Of a stretch of 64,000 nt of DNA, positions 12,101 to 23,252 are shown one piece after another (position 1 is the stretch's first letter; each line of letters starts with the position of its first letter). The stretch comes from Ehretia macrophylla (Eukaryota > Streptophyta > Magnoliopsida > Boraginales > Ehretiaceae). A model generated the notes under the pieces. It was not told the DNA's origin and did not search any database. It saw only the letters and a program-made list of their open reading frames with translations. A program made the position numbers and the translations under genes. Location of the stretch: NCBI GenBank assembly GCA_037974665.1, contig CM075778.1, positions 25,982,001 to 26,046,000 of the forward strand, in the 5' to 3' direction.

Positions 12101-12111
12101 ATATATATATA
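12101..12111 (-). promoter_or_regulatory. TATA box region of NAC copy 1 (AT run of 11)
   Basis: An alternating AT run of 11 bases lies about 100 bp upstream of the NAC start, in a context conserved in all four copies. It is the best TATA-box candidate. The run is 11 nt in copies 1 and 3, 17 nt in copy 2 and 23 nt in copy 4. Confidence 0.5.
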
Positions 12112-12439
12112 GACTACTGTAACTTGTGATGCAATCTAGTATAATGCATAAGGAAACACTAAACTCGCAGGGACTCAAATTCTTACATAGCGGTTGTTAA
12201 ATTATAATCTTTTCAGAGTCCTATCTCTGATTAACTACTTCTTCTTGTCTAAATTCATTCATAATTTGATATGCAAAATAATTTTCTTGAATTATTTCTT
12301 CTATTTATTTTCTTGATTGAATTCACTGTTTGATACGTTCTTAACTTTTCTTTTTCTTGATTCTCAATCATTTTTTTTTCTTCATTTTCATGAAATATTA
12401 AAAAGAAATCAGATTAGCATTACACTAATATACCAATCT

Positions 12440-12865
12440 CTACACAAAATTAAATCCTATTTTATATTTACATTGAAGAACAATATTTTCCCTAACATCA
12501 AGAACAATCCTGTCAAAGATTTGTTTACTTAAGTCATAAACTCTACTGTTCCGCTCAAGCCATAAGAGGGAAACACAAGCATGAAAGTTTGTGAATAAGT
12601 TTATCTGAAGGAAAACTTTTAAGTCCGTCCAAATTAGCGTGGGGGTGGACCCCACCTGTGTGGGGCCCACCTCACATGTGAGTATTGGACTACTCTGTCT
12701 GACGAACTCAAGACCCTCCCCTATCTGAATTGATATTCAAGTATCCCACTCTAATCTTTTCGAGCATTGCTTCTAAGTCCTACATCAGAATGGACAATTG
12801 GTAGAAAGATGTTCTCAGCATTGCAAGCTAAAGCCACAAGATATACATTCAGCTTCAAAAATTAC
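12440..12865 (-). pseudogene. LINE ORF2 3'-end remnant
   Basis: On the minus strand, successive broken frames read a zinc-finger-like CGFSLQC...EHLSTNCPF (the zf-RVT region of plant LINE ORF2), then SLLWLERNSRVYDLSKQIF, the typical region near the C-terminus. Stops and frame changes show decay. A GC-rich palindromic patch (GGTGGACCCCACC) lies near 12644-12656. Homologues lie upstream of every NAC copy, so the insertion came before the amplification. Confidence 0.5.
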
Positions 12866-13599
12866 TCTATAGGAAAGAAGGTACTATCTCCAACCCCCAG
12901 ATTTGTCTGAACAAAATTCGGGAATGAGATTATCGTGAACTCAGAAAGATAAATCTTTCTAAGCCCGCAAGACTCTAATCCTCAATAAAACAACTAAATC
13001 AAACAAGTAATATCAATGTATGATTCAGAGAAAAACTAATCCTTTAATTAAATACCAAAAATGCTATTCCTTCAATTACATGAGAAAAACTCCAAAAAAT
13101 AGATATATAAATATAAACAAAAGATCTAAAAATTCATTATAATCTCTTGCATCTCTTCATTAAAAATTCATTATGATCTCTTGCATCTTTCTATGAAAAC
13201 TTCTAGCTTAGCAACCCTGAACTAAATTTGTCATATGCAAAAGTAAGAAAGAGAAAGTATTGAACTAAATCATACATTCAATATACCTTATTGACATTGA
13301 TACGACTTCTTACCTTTATTGATAAAATATGGCATAAAACGCACAAATGCTTGGCATACTTACTCTCAGCAATATTAAGAGTACATACTTCATATATCCT
13401 TCAAGTAAAAATGAAGGTAAAATAAAAATTTAATTTGCTCCCACTATTATCTAGATTTTTTTTTCTTCACAAAATCATATTATTGGGAGACAAAAATGTC
13501 AATCTTATGATTTATGCAACATTCTCAAGAAGTCAATATTACTATCAACGTGAAAGTAAATCTATCCAAAAAATTATAAATGGTTGAAAACTTTTATCT
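12866..13599. other. NAC upstream spacer, no gene seen
   Basis: AT-rich DNA conserved in all four units between the LINE remnant and the copia element. I recognise nothing coding in it. It ends in the TATCT target duplication of the copia element (13595-13599). Confidence 0.5.
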
Positions 13600-14208
13600 T
13601 GTTATAAACTAAAACATAAATACTAAGAAAGTAATACTAAAACAAGAGAGAATTTGAGAGAGTAAGATTGTTGATTTCTTTAAGTGTATATCCTTATTAC
13701 AAACTCCCTCTATTTATAAAGTTTTCTACCATCTTGATGACATACTCATTACATCACATTTACATCACATTACATATACATATAATAATCTCCACTATAC
13801 AAGAATCCTATAAGGGTATCTCCAATGGGAGATACTATTCATAAAAACTTACTATTTTTGGTAATTTTTAAAGACCCGAGTCTCTATTTTAACTCAAATA
13901 TCCAATTTGGCATACCACTTTTTAGAGTTTTACATCAAAATAGAGACCCAATCACTTTTTGGGTCTCTAAATTGGTGTAAATCTCTAAAAAGTAGTAGGC
14001 CCTATTGGAGATTTGAGTTAAAATAGAGACCCGGGTCTCTAAAAATGACCAAAAATAGTAAGTTTTTGTGAATAGTATCTCTCATTGGAGATACCCTAAG
14101 CATCTTTGACCAACAATTATAGTAATCTTCCACTTAGGCAAGGATCCTATAAATAAATCTCTTCATCTTGATAACGATGAATATCCACAACAACGTATTT
14201 TCATAACA
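13600..14208 (-). repeat. Copia 3' LTR, unit 1, with inserted MITE
   Basis: About 323 bp of LTR sequence plus a 283-bp MITE and its TAA duplication. It ends in TG and CA on the plus strand. Confidence 0.85.
13814..14096. mobile_element. Tourist-like (PIF/Harbinger) MITE, full foldback
   Basis: 283 bp with nearly perfect terminal inverted repeats of about 90 bp starting GGGTATCTCCAATG. It is flanked by TAA at 13811-13813 and 14097-14099. The empty site is visible in the other LTR of this element and in the other units (CCTATAAGCATC). A 3-bp TAA duplication and GGG ends fit PIF/Harbinger MITEs. Because only unit 1 carries it, it inserted after the amplification. Confidence 0.85.
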
Positions 14209-14812
14209 CTCCCCCTTGGATATTCATTCTTTAAGAATATGCCTCGTTGAAACCTTACTAAGAAAAAATCCAGTGGGATAAAAATCTTAGTGAAGGAAAA
14301 ATAGTACGATATTCTTAGTATACGCTTCTTGAGCTGCCTCATTAAAAACCTTGGTAGGAAAACCCATTGGGATAAAACCTATGTAAAGGAAAAAAGAGTG
14401 TAGGGCGTATAAGACTCCCCTCATGTGAATACATCAATAATGATCACAAAGTTGACACATGCCAATTTTGATAGATAGTTCATCAGGGGCAATGCCTTTT
14501 TGTGGACGCTCCAGTAACATTTTTACTTTACTGAATTTGATGAGAAGTTGTACCACGTCTATCTTAATTCATGCATAAATATAATCTCAGTGTGACATAC
14601 TCGTATTTGGCTTGCCTCGTTAAAATCTTACCAAGAAAAATCCAGTGAGAAAAAACCTTGGTGAAGGAAAAAGAGTATAGCGCAAAAGTACCTTCTCCCC
14701 CTTAGTGCAACATGACTCATGGGTGACAGATCTCAATCATATATATTCTCAACCAGCCACATGAATTGTCATAATCTCAACATGATTTCAAGATGCAACA
14801 TTCATGACCTGT

Positions 14813-15004
14813 TTAATGCATCGTCACGAAATACTTGTCACCACAAGTGAATACATAAGCTGTCTGTGATCTTACTTTGTGGGGATCAGGTAAATAGTTG
14901 GTATCTGTAGAGCCGACATATGATGATTTTAATGCTCTTGAATAAGATAAGTTCATATGTGATGTTCCACATATGTAGCACGACCCTTCACATTTGAGTT
15001 GCAC
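14813..15004 (-). pseudogene. Copia RNase H remnant, unit 1
   Basis: The minus-strand frame reads YVGSTDTNYLPDPHKVRSQT then AYVFTCGDKYF. It matches the conserved copia RNase H stretch (G-Y-DAxYLSDPHKARSQTGYVF type) with substitutions. Similar DNA occurs in the other units, mostly with broken frames. Confidence 0.7.
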
Positions 15005-15463
15005 TATACCTGGCTAACAAATTAACCAAAACACAATATACTATATTGTATTATCAACAAGATATATTAGTGCATTAATTGTACTCAAATACGGTGCTTC
15101 GGGACCAATAACTCTTGATGAGTCATTATAGTATTTATCAACATATATAACAAATGCATATGATAATCAGAACCAAATATGTCATGATATCATAATATTC
15201 TAAGAAAATTCTATCTCATTCTCCCAGAATGTTTTCTTCTATATAGAGATCTTATTTTCATTCATATGCTTCAAGTATATATAGTCCTTCTAGGACTTCA
15301 ATATAAATATTATTATCACGTGAATATATGCTTCAGGCATATAAAGTCTTTCCAAAACTTAAATATCATTATCACATAAATATATGCTTCCAACATATAT
15401 AGAGTCTTTCTGAGACTTCAATAATATTATCATGTGATTTATATAGGTAAACTATTATCATAT

Positions 15464-15688
15464 TCATAAGACGCATATGAAGTCCTTTTTCAAAATTACC
15501 AAGCTAATATCAATATGATTTTTCCGGAGAATATATACCAAGGTATAATCACACAGTGTACTAACCCATTCCTTGTTTGCCTTTAAACAATTTAAAGGAA
15601 AGACAACTATTATGATTAATTCCCTGAAATTTCTCATAGTGATGTGGGATTGATTTCGTACAATGCTCCCCCTCAATCCTATCAACAA
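15464..15688 (-). pseudogene. Probable copia reverse-transcriptase remnant, unit 1
   Basis: The minus-strand frame begins MLIGLRGSIVRNQS, at the place where the GLKQSGRMWYNRL region of copia reverse transcriptase is expected between integrase and RNase H. The rest is out of frame and decayed. The call rests partly on position. Confidence 0.4.
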
Positions 15689-16507
15689 CTATACATATTT
15701 CATGTGCATTTCAACAACTAGACATATGTCATTTCAATAAGTATTTCATCAACCATACATATGTCATTTCAATGAGTATTTGAGCAATCATACATATGTC
15801 ATATGCACTCATTTTATGCCTGGATTACATCTCATTGATTATATTGGCCAATCATTTATATGTCGACATTCTTTAGTAGACTTGTAATTTAAGATCCTCG
15901 ATTTCTTTCATAACATGAGTAGCTACTGTAGTTTTCAAAAGTTGATTATGATCAATTTCTATTGTCGGTTACATTCCTTTCTAGGAGTAATTTAACTGAG
16001 TAAGATCTCTTTAGTCTCAATACTTTTAATATTCACATCATTTTTAGCTACATGATACTCTCGTGGAGTAATATTTCTCAGTTATATTTTCAACTCCTTG
16101 TTTTGACATCTGCAAGATATCAAATAATCCAAAAATGCTAACTCGCATATTTTGCTCTTTTATCTATGGAACTGATATGTATACCACCCTTTCAGTGTGT
16201 AGTAGACGTTATTTCTTTATATGTGTTTTAATTGAAACATCAATTCTAATATATAGGAGCAATTAAAGCTGGTATATGTGACTTTAGTCACAATCTTTGC
16301 ATTCAGGAATACATTTTATACGAGGATCAATATGATAAACTTGCCATAGAAATATTCATTGTTCCAGCTTTTGTTTTTCTCCCTCTGATACTGAGAATAT
16401 CATTTCATTAATTAGCAAAATATGCTATTGAAACTCATCCCTTCAATGTCCCAATATAATATTTGATGGGATTTCATAAATTCTCAGTTTCTTTTATAAA
16501 CCTATCT

Positions 16508-17236
16508 TTATGCGCTTGTGGTAGAATAACAGAAACATACATTGCACAAAATATCCTTAGATGATATTCGAATAATGGGGAGTATATAATTCAAACGATT
16601 GACTTTGTTTGAACAAATGTTGCAACATATGATACCTATACCCTCAACAGGACCAGACTTAGTCAGTAATAATATTGGACTAGCAATTAGCTGCAAGTAT
16701 TTAATAAAGGTTTCAGCTAAATCATATGTGTGTGAGTCACATAATGCTCAACACAAATCCCAATATACACTATCATTAAATGAATGGGATGTAAATTTTT
16801 CTTCATTATCAAGATGAGTTATCTTGATTGTATTATCCGAAAATTGTGCCCATAGTGACTATGCAGTTATTATTTACGCGTCACTATTTGTATAGTACTT
16901 GGCACGCCACTATTCAAACAGAACCCGACGACTTCATTATTCAAACAATACTATTCACAATACTGTTCACATGGGTTACTATTTATCTTTTAATAATGTA
17001 TTCTTGCATGCCGCATTCGAAGTAGATAATATTCTCATATGTGATTATCATATTGGGGTATCGATTAATAAAATATTGAAATGATCCACATGATAGAATA
17101 ATAGGCTTGTGTATATCCCTTTGAAGCATTTCTCGAAATACAGAATTTCTGATATCAATTTTAATAAGGGATGGCTTTTAATCAATTTTTGTTGGGCACA
17201 AGCAGTACATGAAAAGTTATTTGGTAACAAAATCAT
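16508..17236 (-). pseudogene. Copia GAG-preintegrase and integrase remnants, unit 1
   Basis: The right part (17048-17236) reads ILLPNNFSCTACAQQKLIKS, matching the Cys-x-x-Cys zinc part that precedes the integrase core. The left part (16508-16696) reads MQLIASPILLLTKSGPVEG, matching the end of the integrase core (QLIARPLLMRS type). Frames are broken between the two. The clearest version of the right part is in unit 2. Confidence 0.65.
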
Positions 17237-17250
17237 TTGATTCTATAATC

Positions 17251-17366
17251 GGTGCCTATATGAATTTGCAATAATTCTTCTCATATCATGTCAAAGTATA
17301 GAACACTTGGTGCTCAAATGAATTTGCAATAATTCTTCTCATATCATGTCAAAATATAGAACACTT
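17251..17366. repeat. 58-bp tandem duplication, unit 1 only
   Basis: A 58-bp block starting GGTGC and containing TGAATTTGCAATAATTCTTC is present twice in a row. The other units have one copy, so the duplication is private to unit 1. Confidence 0.8.
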
Positions 17367-18189
17367 TGGATCCAATATCTTATGGTTCATTAGTGGGTGT
17401 TCATAAGAATTTTTCATGAATTCATTTCATTACCGTGACACCCATACCACACAAGTAATCATTTCAACGCGTGGAAAAACTAGGATCACTATATCTTTTC
17501 TCAACTGCTCATATAGTTGTATGAGAAAACTCATATATAGAGCAAGATTATTTGAACTATTACAAGGCCATAAAATATATTGAATAAGGCCGATATTACA
17601 ATAACATTCATGGTAACAACCGTGTCAATTGCTATATTCATAGGAATAATAATGCTAAAAATATATTCATCGAGTAAGATATATTTATTTTGTTCATCAT
17701 ACTACAATAAAATTATATATAAGAACATAAAATCATATAACTCCAAGTTATAAATTGCAAGTGGATATTGAGAATAATAAGACACCGTTCAATAGCTCCA
17801 AACGATTAACGGGCTACAAATAAAATAAAGATTAAAGTACAAGAATTTAATCGAAATCTCAAAATTCAACCATCTAAAATACAATTATTTTTACCAAAAG
17901 ATTCAGATCTATGATATAGATCCTTATTGTTATAATTTTAATCAAGTTTTACATTTATATTCAAAATTACAAACTTGATGAAAATGAAGAAATAAATAAG
18001 GATCATAAATAATATACATATAAAAATTTGAACTATATCCTTGCACTCATCCATTGCTAATCTCTGATTTTTTTTTCTCGGTGTTGAAGGTGAGGGAGAG
18101 GATGAGAGAAAGATGATGAAGAAGTGGAGAGTGCGGCACAATGAGAGAGAGAAAGAATAAATAGGGTATTGGGTCAAACCCTAATTGTT

Positions 18190-18310
18190 TGGTCAAATAA
18201 ATAGTGTTGTGAATAGTGATCGATGTGAATGGTACCATGTGAACAGTATAATATGAATAGTAAACACTCAACAGTGTCATGAATAGTACCGCATGAACAG
18301 TAACCACTGA
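18190..18310. repeat. Cluster of GTGAATAGTA-like motifs inside the copia element
   Basis: About eight degenerate copies of RTGAAYAGTR lie within 120 bp. A second, looser cluster in reverse orientation is near 16870-16990. Both recur in all four copia copies. Function unknown. Confidence 0.6.
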
Positions 18311-19515
18311 TATGAGTTTTAACTATACAGTTTATTACAACTCAAGAATGTATCTCACAAATCATGGTGAACCAACCATTATTATATTAAACATCATTAT
18401 TGTCACCTTTAACTTTTGTCTACCATCTTTTGTTTTCTTCTCTTTGTCTTTCTTTTGTCACCTTTCTTTAATCTTGACTATCATAAAAAAATGCAAAAAA
18501 TCTTTCCAATAAAGTGGAATAGATTGCATCTAGCGAGCTCTTTGTTCAGCTTTTTTTTTTTTTTCGGATTACAAAATAAGACTTGAAATACTAAATCGGT
18601 GACTGAAAATAAGATTATAATATTTTAACATAATACATAATATGTAAGAAATACTGTAAAATATGATTTTAAGCATAAGTAGATAGTGTTTATCTATTTA
18701 CTTATTTAGATATAACATAAAAGGAATAGCACTATGCTGCAGTGGAAGATAATTCCAACACAAACCAAATCATTACCTTATATAGTCATATGGGTGGATT
18801 AACTAAATGTTTACGTGTCTTACAAGAAACGTGTACAACACATCCTTTTGCATACTCATATATATCATCTTAATATTGACCACTATAGTTTTTGCAAAAA
18901 GATTTCCATCGCCAAGATATCTATCGTCATAGGGCTTCCATTTGGGTTCAATACCACAATAGTTAGATATAAATAATTATTAAGTTTGATTAGAATTGTA
19001 AGAGAAGTTAGTGATAAGTTAGATATAAATAATGTTAAAATTGTTAGAAAAGTTAGTGAGAAGTTAGATATAAATAAATGTTAGAACTGTAAGAAAAGTT
19101 AGTATTAAATATAAATAATGTTAGGATATAGTCAGAAAAGTTAGTAATAAGTTATAATCAAATCGGGAACAAGAAAATTTTAGCCCAATAACAGTTTCAA
19201 CATCCTTGTGAGCAATGGTAATTAGGTCCAAAGATCAATCCGACATTCCTTTGAGTGACGGAATTTTATGTCCAAAATTTGCAAGTCCGAGCAAAAGTTC
19301 ATTTCGTTAAATATTAAAAATTCATGTCCAAAGTCTAGTTATTTATACTTTTAGAGAGGTTAAACTTCACTAACTCTATGATTGTAATATATTAACTAAT
19401 CTATAACATATAATCAAAAGGTAATTGAAAAGGGAAGGATTATATGTACCTTTGATAATGACGTGGTTGGATACTTCGTTGTTCGCTACTTCGGCAGAGT
19501 TTCGTGTTGATAACA

Positions 19516-19845
19516 TGTTATAAACTAAAACATAAATACTATGAAAGTAATACTAAAACAAGAGAGAATTTGAGAGAGTAAGATTGTTAATTTCTTCAAG
19601 TGTATATCCTTCTTACAAACTTCCTCTATTTATAGAGTTTTCTACCATCTTGATGACATACTCATTACATATATTTACATCACATTCCATATACATATAA
19701 TAATCTCCACTATACAAGAATCCTATAAGCATCTTTGACCAACAGTTGTAGTAATCTTCCACTTAGGCAATTATCCTTTGAATAAATCTCTTCATCTTGA
19801 TAAGTACATAATGATAAATATCCACAACATCGTATTTTCATAACA
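19516..19845 (-). repeat. Copia 5' LTR, unit 1
   Basis: 330 bp, lacking the MITE. Its boundaries are set by TG/CA ends and by the TATCT duplication to the right. Confidence 0.85.
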
Positions 19846-20060
19846 TATCTTGGTTAGTCATGTAAAAAAGGTTATATTATATATTACACATAAAAAATTC
19901 ATCATCATGATGAGTACATGAAAGTCAATTTTCAGATATTAAACTTATACTATAATTGGAAGCTATCTATAATTTCAATAATGTAAGCAATATATGACTG
20001 ATAGTGAGAAATCTATTACATCATCACCCTTACCTTTGGGTAAGAATATTGATATGCCAG

Positions 20061-21007
20061 TAGAAATGGCAACAGGTCGGGTACTCGCTAAAATTTGTAA
20101 AACCAAACCCAAACCCGTTTAAATTAGTTTTTTTCAAACCCGTAACAGAAACACGTCAGGTTTCAATTTTGCTTACCAAACTCGAACCTGTTAAACATTC
20201 AAAAACCTGCAAGTACCCGACCCAACCCGTTACAAAATAGAAAAATTATTTTTTAAAAGAAAACCTTAAAATGTTTATAAAAACAATTAAAACAAATATG
20301 AAAATAATGATCAATTTCAATAAAATTAGAAATAATAAATTTAGTTTTTTGTCCATAAACAAGCTTAAACTAATCTGAACATAATAAAAAATTGAACAAA
20401 ATCTAGACTAATCTTATTCACATGTTTGAATTTTTTATCCTCTTAATTAGATTTGTGAATTGAATCTTTCATCTTATTCAGTATTGAATGGCAGGATGAA
20501 AGACATGCAAACAAACCAAGTATTATGCATAAAAAAAAAGTTGTACAATACATTCAATTTCCATGTGATAACGAGGATTGAGAGTTTGGGACGTTGTCAC
20601 TTAGGACGTTGAAGAACTTAAGCAATTAAGCGGCAATGTTTGTTAAACTAGCTAAAACAATAGGTAAACATAAATTATCAAGGTCAACAATTAATTAATA
20701 ATAAGAGTTGGGCTATAAGTTCACAACTATTACTTTTGGACCAATATTAAAAAATTATAATTTTCTTAAACAATATATTATATTTATTATGTAAATATTT
20801 TTATTAATTTATTATTTACTAAATCAATAATCAAATTTTCGAGTTTCGAGGTTTTTAATTGCTATTACAAAACCCTATTGGAGTATCCATCGGTAAGTAC
20901 TTATAAAAATCAAACTCTAATGGATACTCCATCAGTTTCATAAACTGGTTATAATTGAGTTGGATACCCATCAGATTCAAATTTTAACCCTATCCGTTGC
21001 TATCCTA
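20061..21007. mobile_element. Non-autonomous hAT-like element, unit 1
   Basis: 947 bp bounded by TAGAAATGGCAACAGG and CCGTTGCTATCCTA (inverted, TAGG/AATGGCAACGG type). The flanking 8-mers TATGCCAG (20053-20060) and TATACTAG (21008-21015) match at six of eight places, as expected for a decayed hAT target duplication. The ends are rich in ACCCG / CGGGT, typical of plant hAT elements. No transposase frame remains. Homologues are in all units. Confidence 0.7.
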
Positions 21008-21335
21008 TATACTAGTAATTTCACTCATATGTGTGCTACGTATATTTGTTCTTATTATCACAAGCAATCAATTGCTTTAACACATTTTACCTTTGGGAAA
21101 AGACTGTGAAAAGCTAGTGATTCAGTCAATCATTGAATTAACAGATGTGTATGGTATCAGAGTTGGGTCCTTTGATCCAGTTTTATTCATCCGTGTTTGA
21201 ACTATCTCAGAGCAGGTCAACTTGTGTTCAATCTTTCGAGTGTATCATATTCCACACATCTTCAATCTTCCACATGTGTTAAATCACTACTTTAAAAATT
21301 ATTAAATTTGACTACTATATTCACTTAGGCAATTT

Positions 21336-22081
21336 ATCAAATACTTCGTGTGTAATACATATAATAGTGAGATTGTGCAATAAATCAAACGCAAGATCAT
21401 ATGCAATATATATAAAATTAAACGCAAAGATTTTTAGGTGATTCACTAATCTAATCCGCCACCTAAGGTCTCCTCCCCTTATGATTTCTACAGACTCCAC
21501 TATTGATGCTTCTTCAAATGTTGGTGAAACACAAACCAACTTTACAACCTTCTCTTGAGTCCACAAGAGAATCACATGCTTCTTCAAATGTAGGTGAAGC
21601 TAAGAACTTACTAAACAATCTCTTGAATCCACAAGAGATCAACCAAAGCCTCTTCAATTGTAGGTGAGACTTCAAACCTACTCACTCTTCCCTTTGAATC
21701 CACAAAGGATTTTCCCACACACTTCTTTTTTACAAGAATTCACTCAATCTTATTCTAGAGCCCCAAGATTGTTTACAATACAAAAAATTGAGTGTTTGAA
21801 TGATAATACAATGAAGAACAATCAAAACTCCTCAATGAGTAGATAACACAATTGAAAGCTCTTGAATGCTCAATAGATTTGCAAGTTATAGCTAAAGCTT
21901 AGTGTATATTAATTGAAATAAGTGAAATTCAAAACTTAGAATTAATATAGGATGTTTTGTAGATGTTGGAAGAGTTATCTTCCTGTAGTTTTCCTTTCAG
22001 CCATTAACCTTGAGAAAGTAGGACGTCAAGAGATTTTGCAAGTTTTAAAATCAAAATAAATGGGTTTCTCGTCTCTTTGGG
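21336..22081. repeat. Spacer repeat with hairpin array, unit 1 copy
   Basis: About 745 bp, homologous to 48116-48863. Three tandem blocks of about 70 bp each contain TTCAAATGTAGGTGA and a hairpin: 21550-21571, 21618-21639 and 21690-21709. Further stems lie at 21434-21466 (TTAGGTG/CACCTAA) and 21745-21771 (CAATCTT/AAGATTG). The third block changes two stem positions with matching changes on the other side. Just to the left (21281-21335) is a stub of LINE coding sequence; the rest of that LINE is deleted here. It may be part of an LTR; I do not recognise the family. Confidence 0.55.
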
Positions 22082-22617
22082 CAAATTATCGCCAAATCAT
22101 GACGTGAATCGTGGGTGAATTATCACCAAATCATGACGTGATTTGGAGCTCCATTATCATGTGTGCATTTGGGGGCCTTGTACCCATGACGTGATATTGT
22201 GATAATATGTTGCTTAATAGCAACAATTTTTTTTAGTTATTTTATCAGTGATCCTTCAGTGATATTTTAATCAATCATTTCTTGATTCTTGTATTAATTT
22301 TCTAAATATTATTGTGCTATTATTTCTTGAATAATCATGTATATTTGTCTACGGTTAGTGCCTACCCGTCAATTGCGTCGTGCTTCATCGTGAATTGTTT
22401 GTAACTCCTTATGCGAATTGTATATTCTTGTTTATTCATGACTGAATAGTGTTCCTTCTAGGGAGACCCACTTACTGAGCATTGTTCGCATATCCATTCT
22501 TTTTAACTGTTTTCTTTATAGATGATAGAGCTTAAATAACGAGATTAATGGGAAGGGCAGTCACGTTTCAAAATTTTGCTTTAATAACTTTGGGGGCATG
22601 ACAAAAATGCCTGAATT
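22082..22617 (+). mobile_element. Probable Ty3/gypsy LTR remnant
   Basis: Found only in the spacer of unit 1. It contains two close copies of CCAAATCATGACGTGA and, further right, GGGAGACCCACTTACTGAGC, followed by an A-rich stretch and a final GGGGGCATGACAAAAA. This resembles the right half of LTRs of Del/Tekay-type gypsy elements. Only one end is seen, with no target duplication. Confidence 0.35.
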
Positions 22618-23252
22618 TTCTTGACTGCTGGCTTAATTTGTTGATCTTCCTCAGGTAGCGTCTAACTCTCAACAATCTCAACAACTTTTGGCGTGGCCTG
22701 AGAGAACAACACTAGTTGAAGAAGCAGCAAGTAGAAGGAGAGAAGCAATACTTTCTGTATTGTTTTTAGTGATAAAACTTTCAATCTATCAGAATTCAGA
22801 GGGTATAAAAGTGAACCAAAGCAATCCACAAACGGCTATGAGAGGACAATATTCACAACATAAATGCATATGATGAGGAGAGCAAACCAAATACAATAAA
22901 AACTGATTGGATAATGTTACTGCATTAATTTTATTGTCACTAGCTCAAAATTTTCAAGGAGGATTAAGGAGGATAGAATTTACGAGGATAGGCTTCAAAA
23001 CCGACCTTGTATCTTTGAACAAAAATAGTTATCGTATTTATAAGCAGCTGAACCCTTAATTAAGCTGCCTACGTACTTTGACACCGAATGATGTCAAAGA
23101 TCAAGCTGCATGTAGTTCTACAATTTACATTGAAAAATTATATACTATCAAAGATGTATTACAAATTAGCGCTCTTCCTTTCTTCATGACTGATTTTCCC
23201 TTGAGAAGCTTGACGATTTGAAGCATATCGAGTAGTTGTGGAGAGATCTTCA

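Larger units (their letters stand above)
13600..19845 (-). mobile_element. Ty1/copia LTR retrotransposon, unit 1 copy (defective)
   Basis: Left LTR 13600-14208 (carrying a MITE) and right LTR 19516-19845 share TGTTATAAAC...TTTTCATAACA. The 5-bp target duplication TATCT lies at 13595-13599 and 19846-19850. Read on the minus strand, the right LTR is the 5' LTR. Beside it is a candidate primer site, GTTATCAACACGAA, resembling internal initiator-tRNA sites used by some copia elements. The purine tract AAGGGGGAG adjoins the left (3') LTR. Domain remnants run GAG-preintegrase/integrase, then reverse transcriptase, then RNase H from right to left, which is the copia order. All frames are broken. I found no gag, so the element is non-autonomous or decayed. 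Confidence 0.85.
10401..22872. repeat. Tandem array unit 1 (NAC + copia + hAT)
   Basis: First of four direct repeats of a segment of 12.5-14 kb, taken from the conserved point AAGGAGRGCAAACC to the next such point. Content: NAC copy 1, LINE remnant, copia element with an extra MITE in its left LTR, hAT element, spacer. It lacks the 2.1 kb solo LTR of units 2 and 4 and has lost most of the spacer LINE seen in units 3 and 4. Boundaries are by eye and are a convention. Confidence 0.85.

Noticed and set aside
12440..12670. Minus-strand 76-aa frame as a separate small gene
   Set aside because: It contains the SLLWLERNSR region of LINE ORF2 and is better explained as a LINE remnant.
18190..18310. 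Possible promoter cluster from repeated GTGAATAGTA
   Set aside because: No known binding site fits securely and it lies within a dead copia element; kept only as a repeat.
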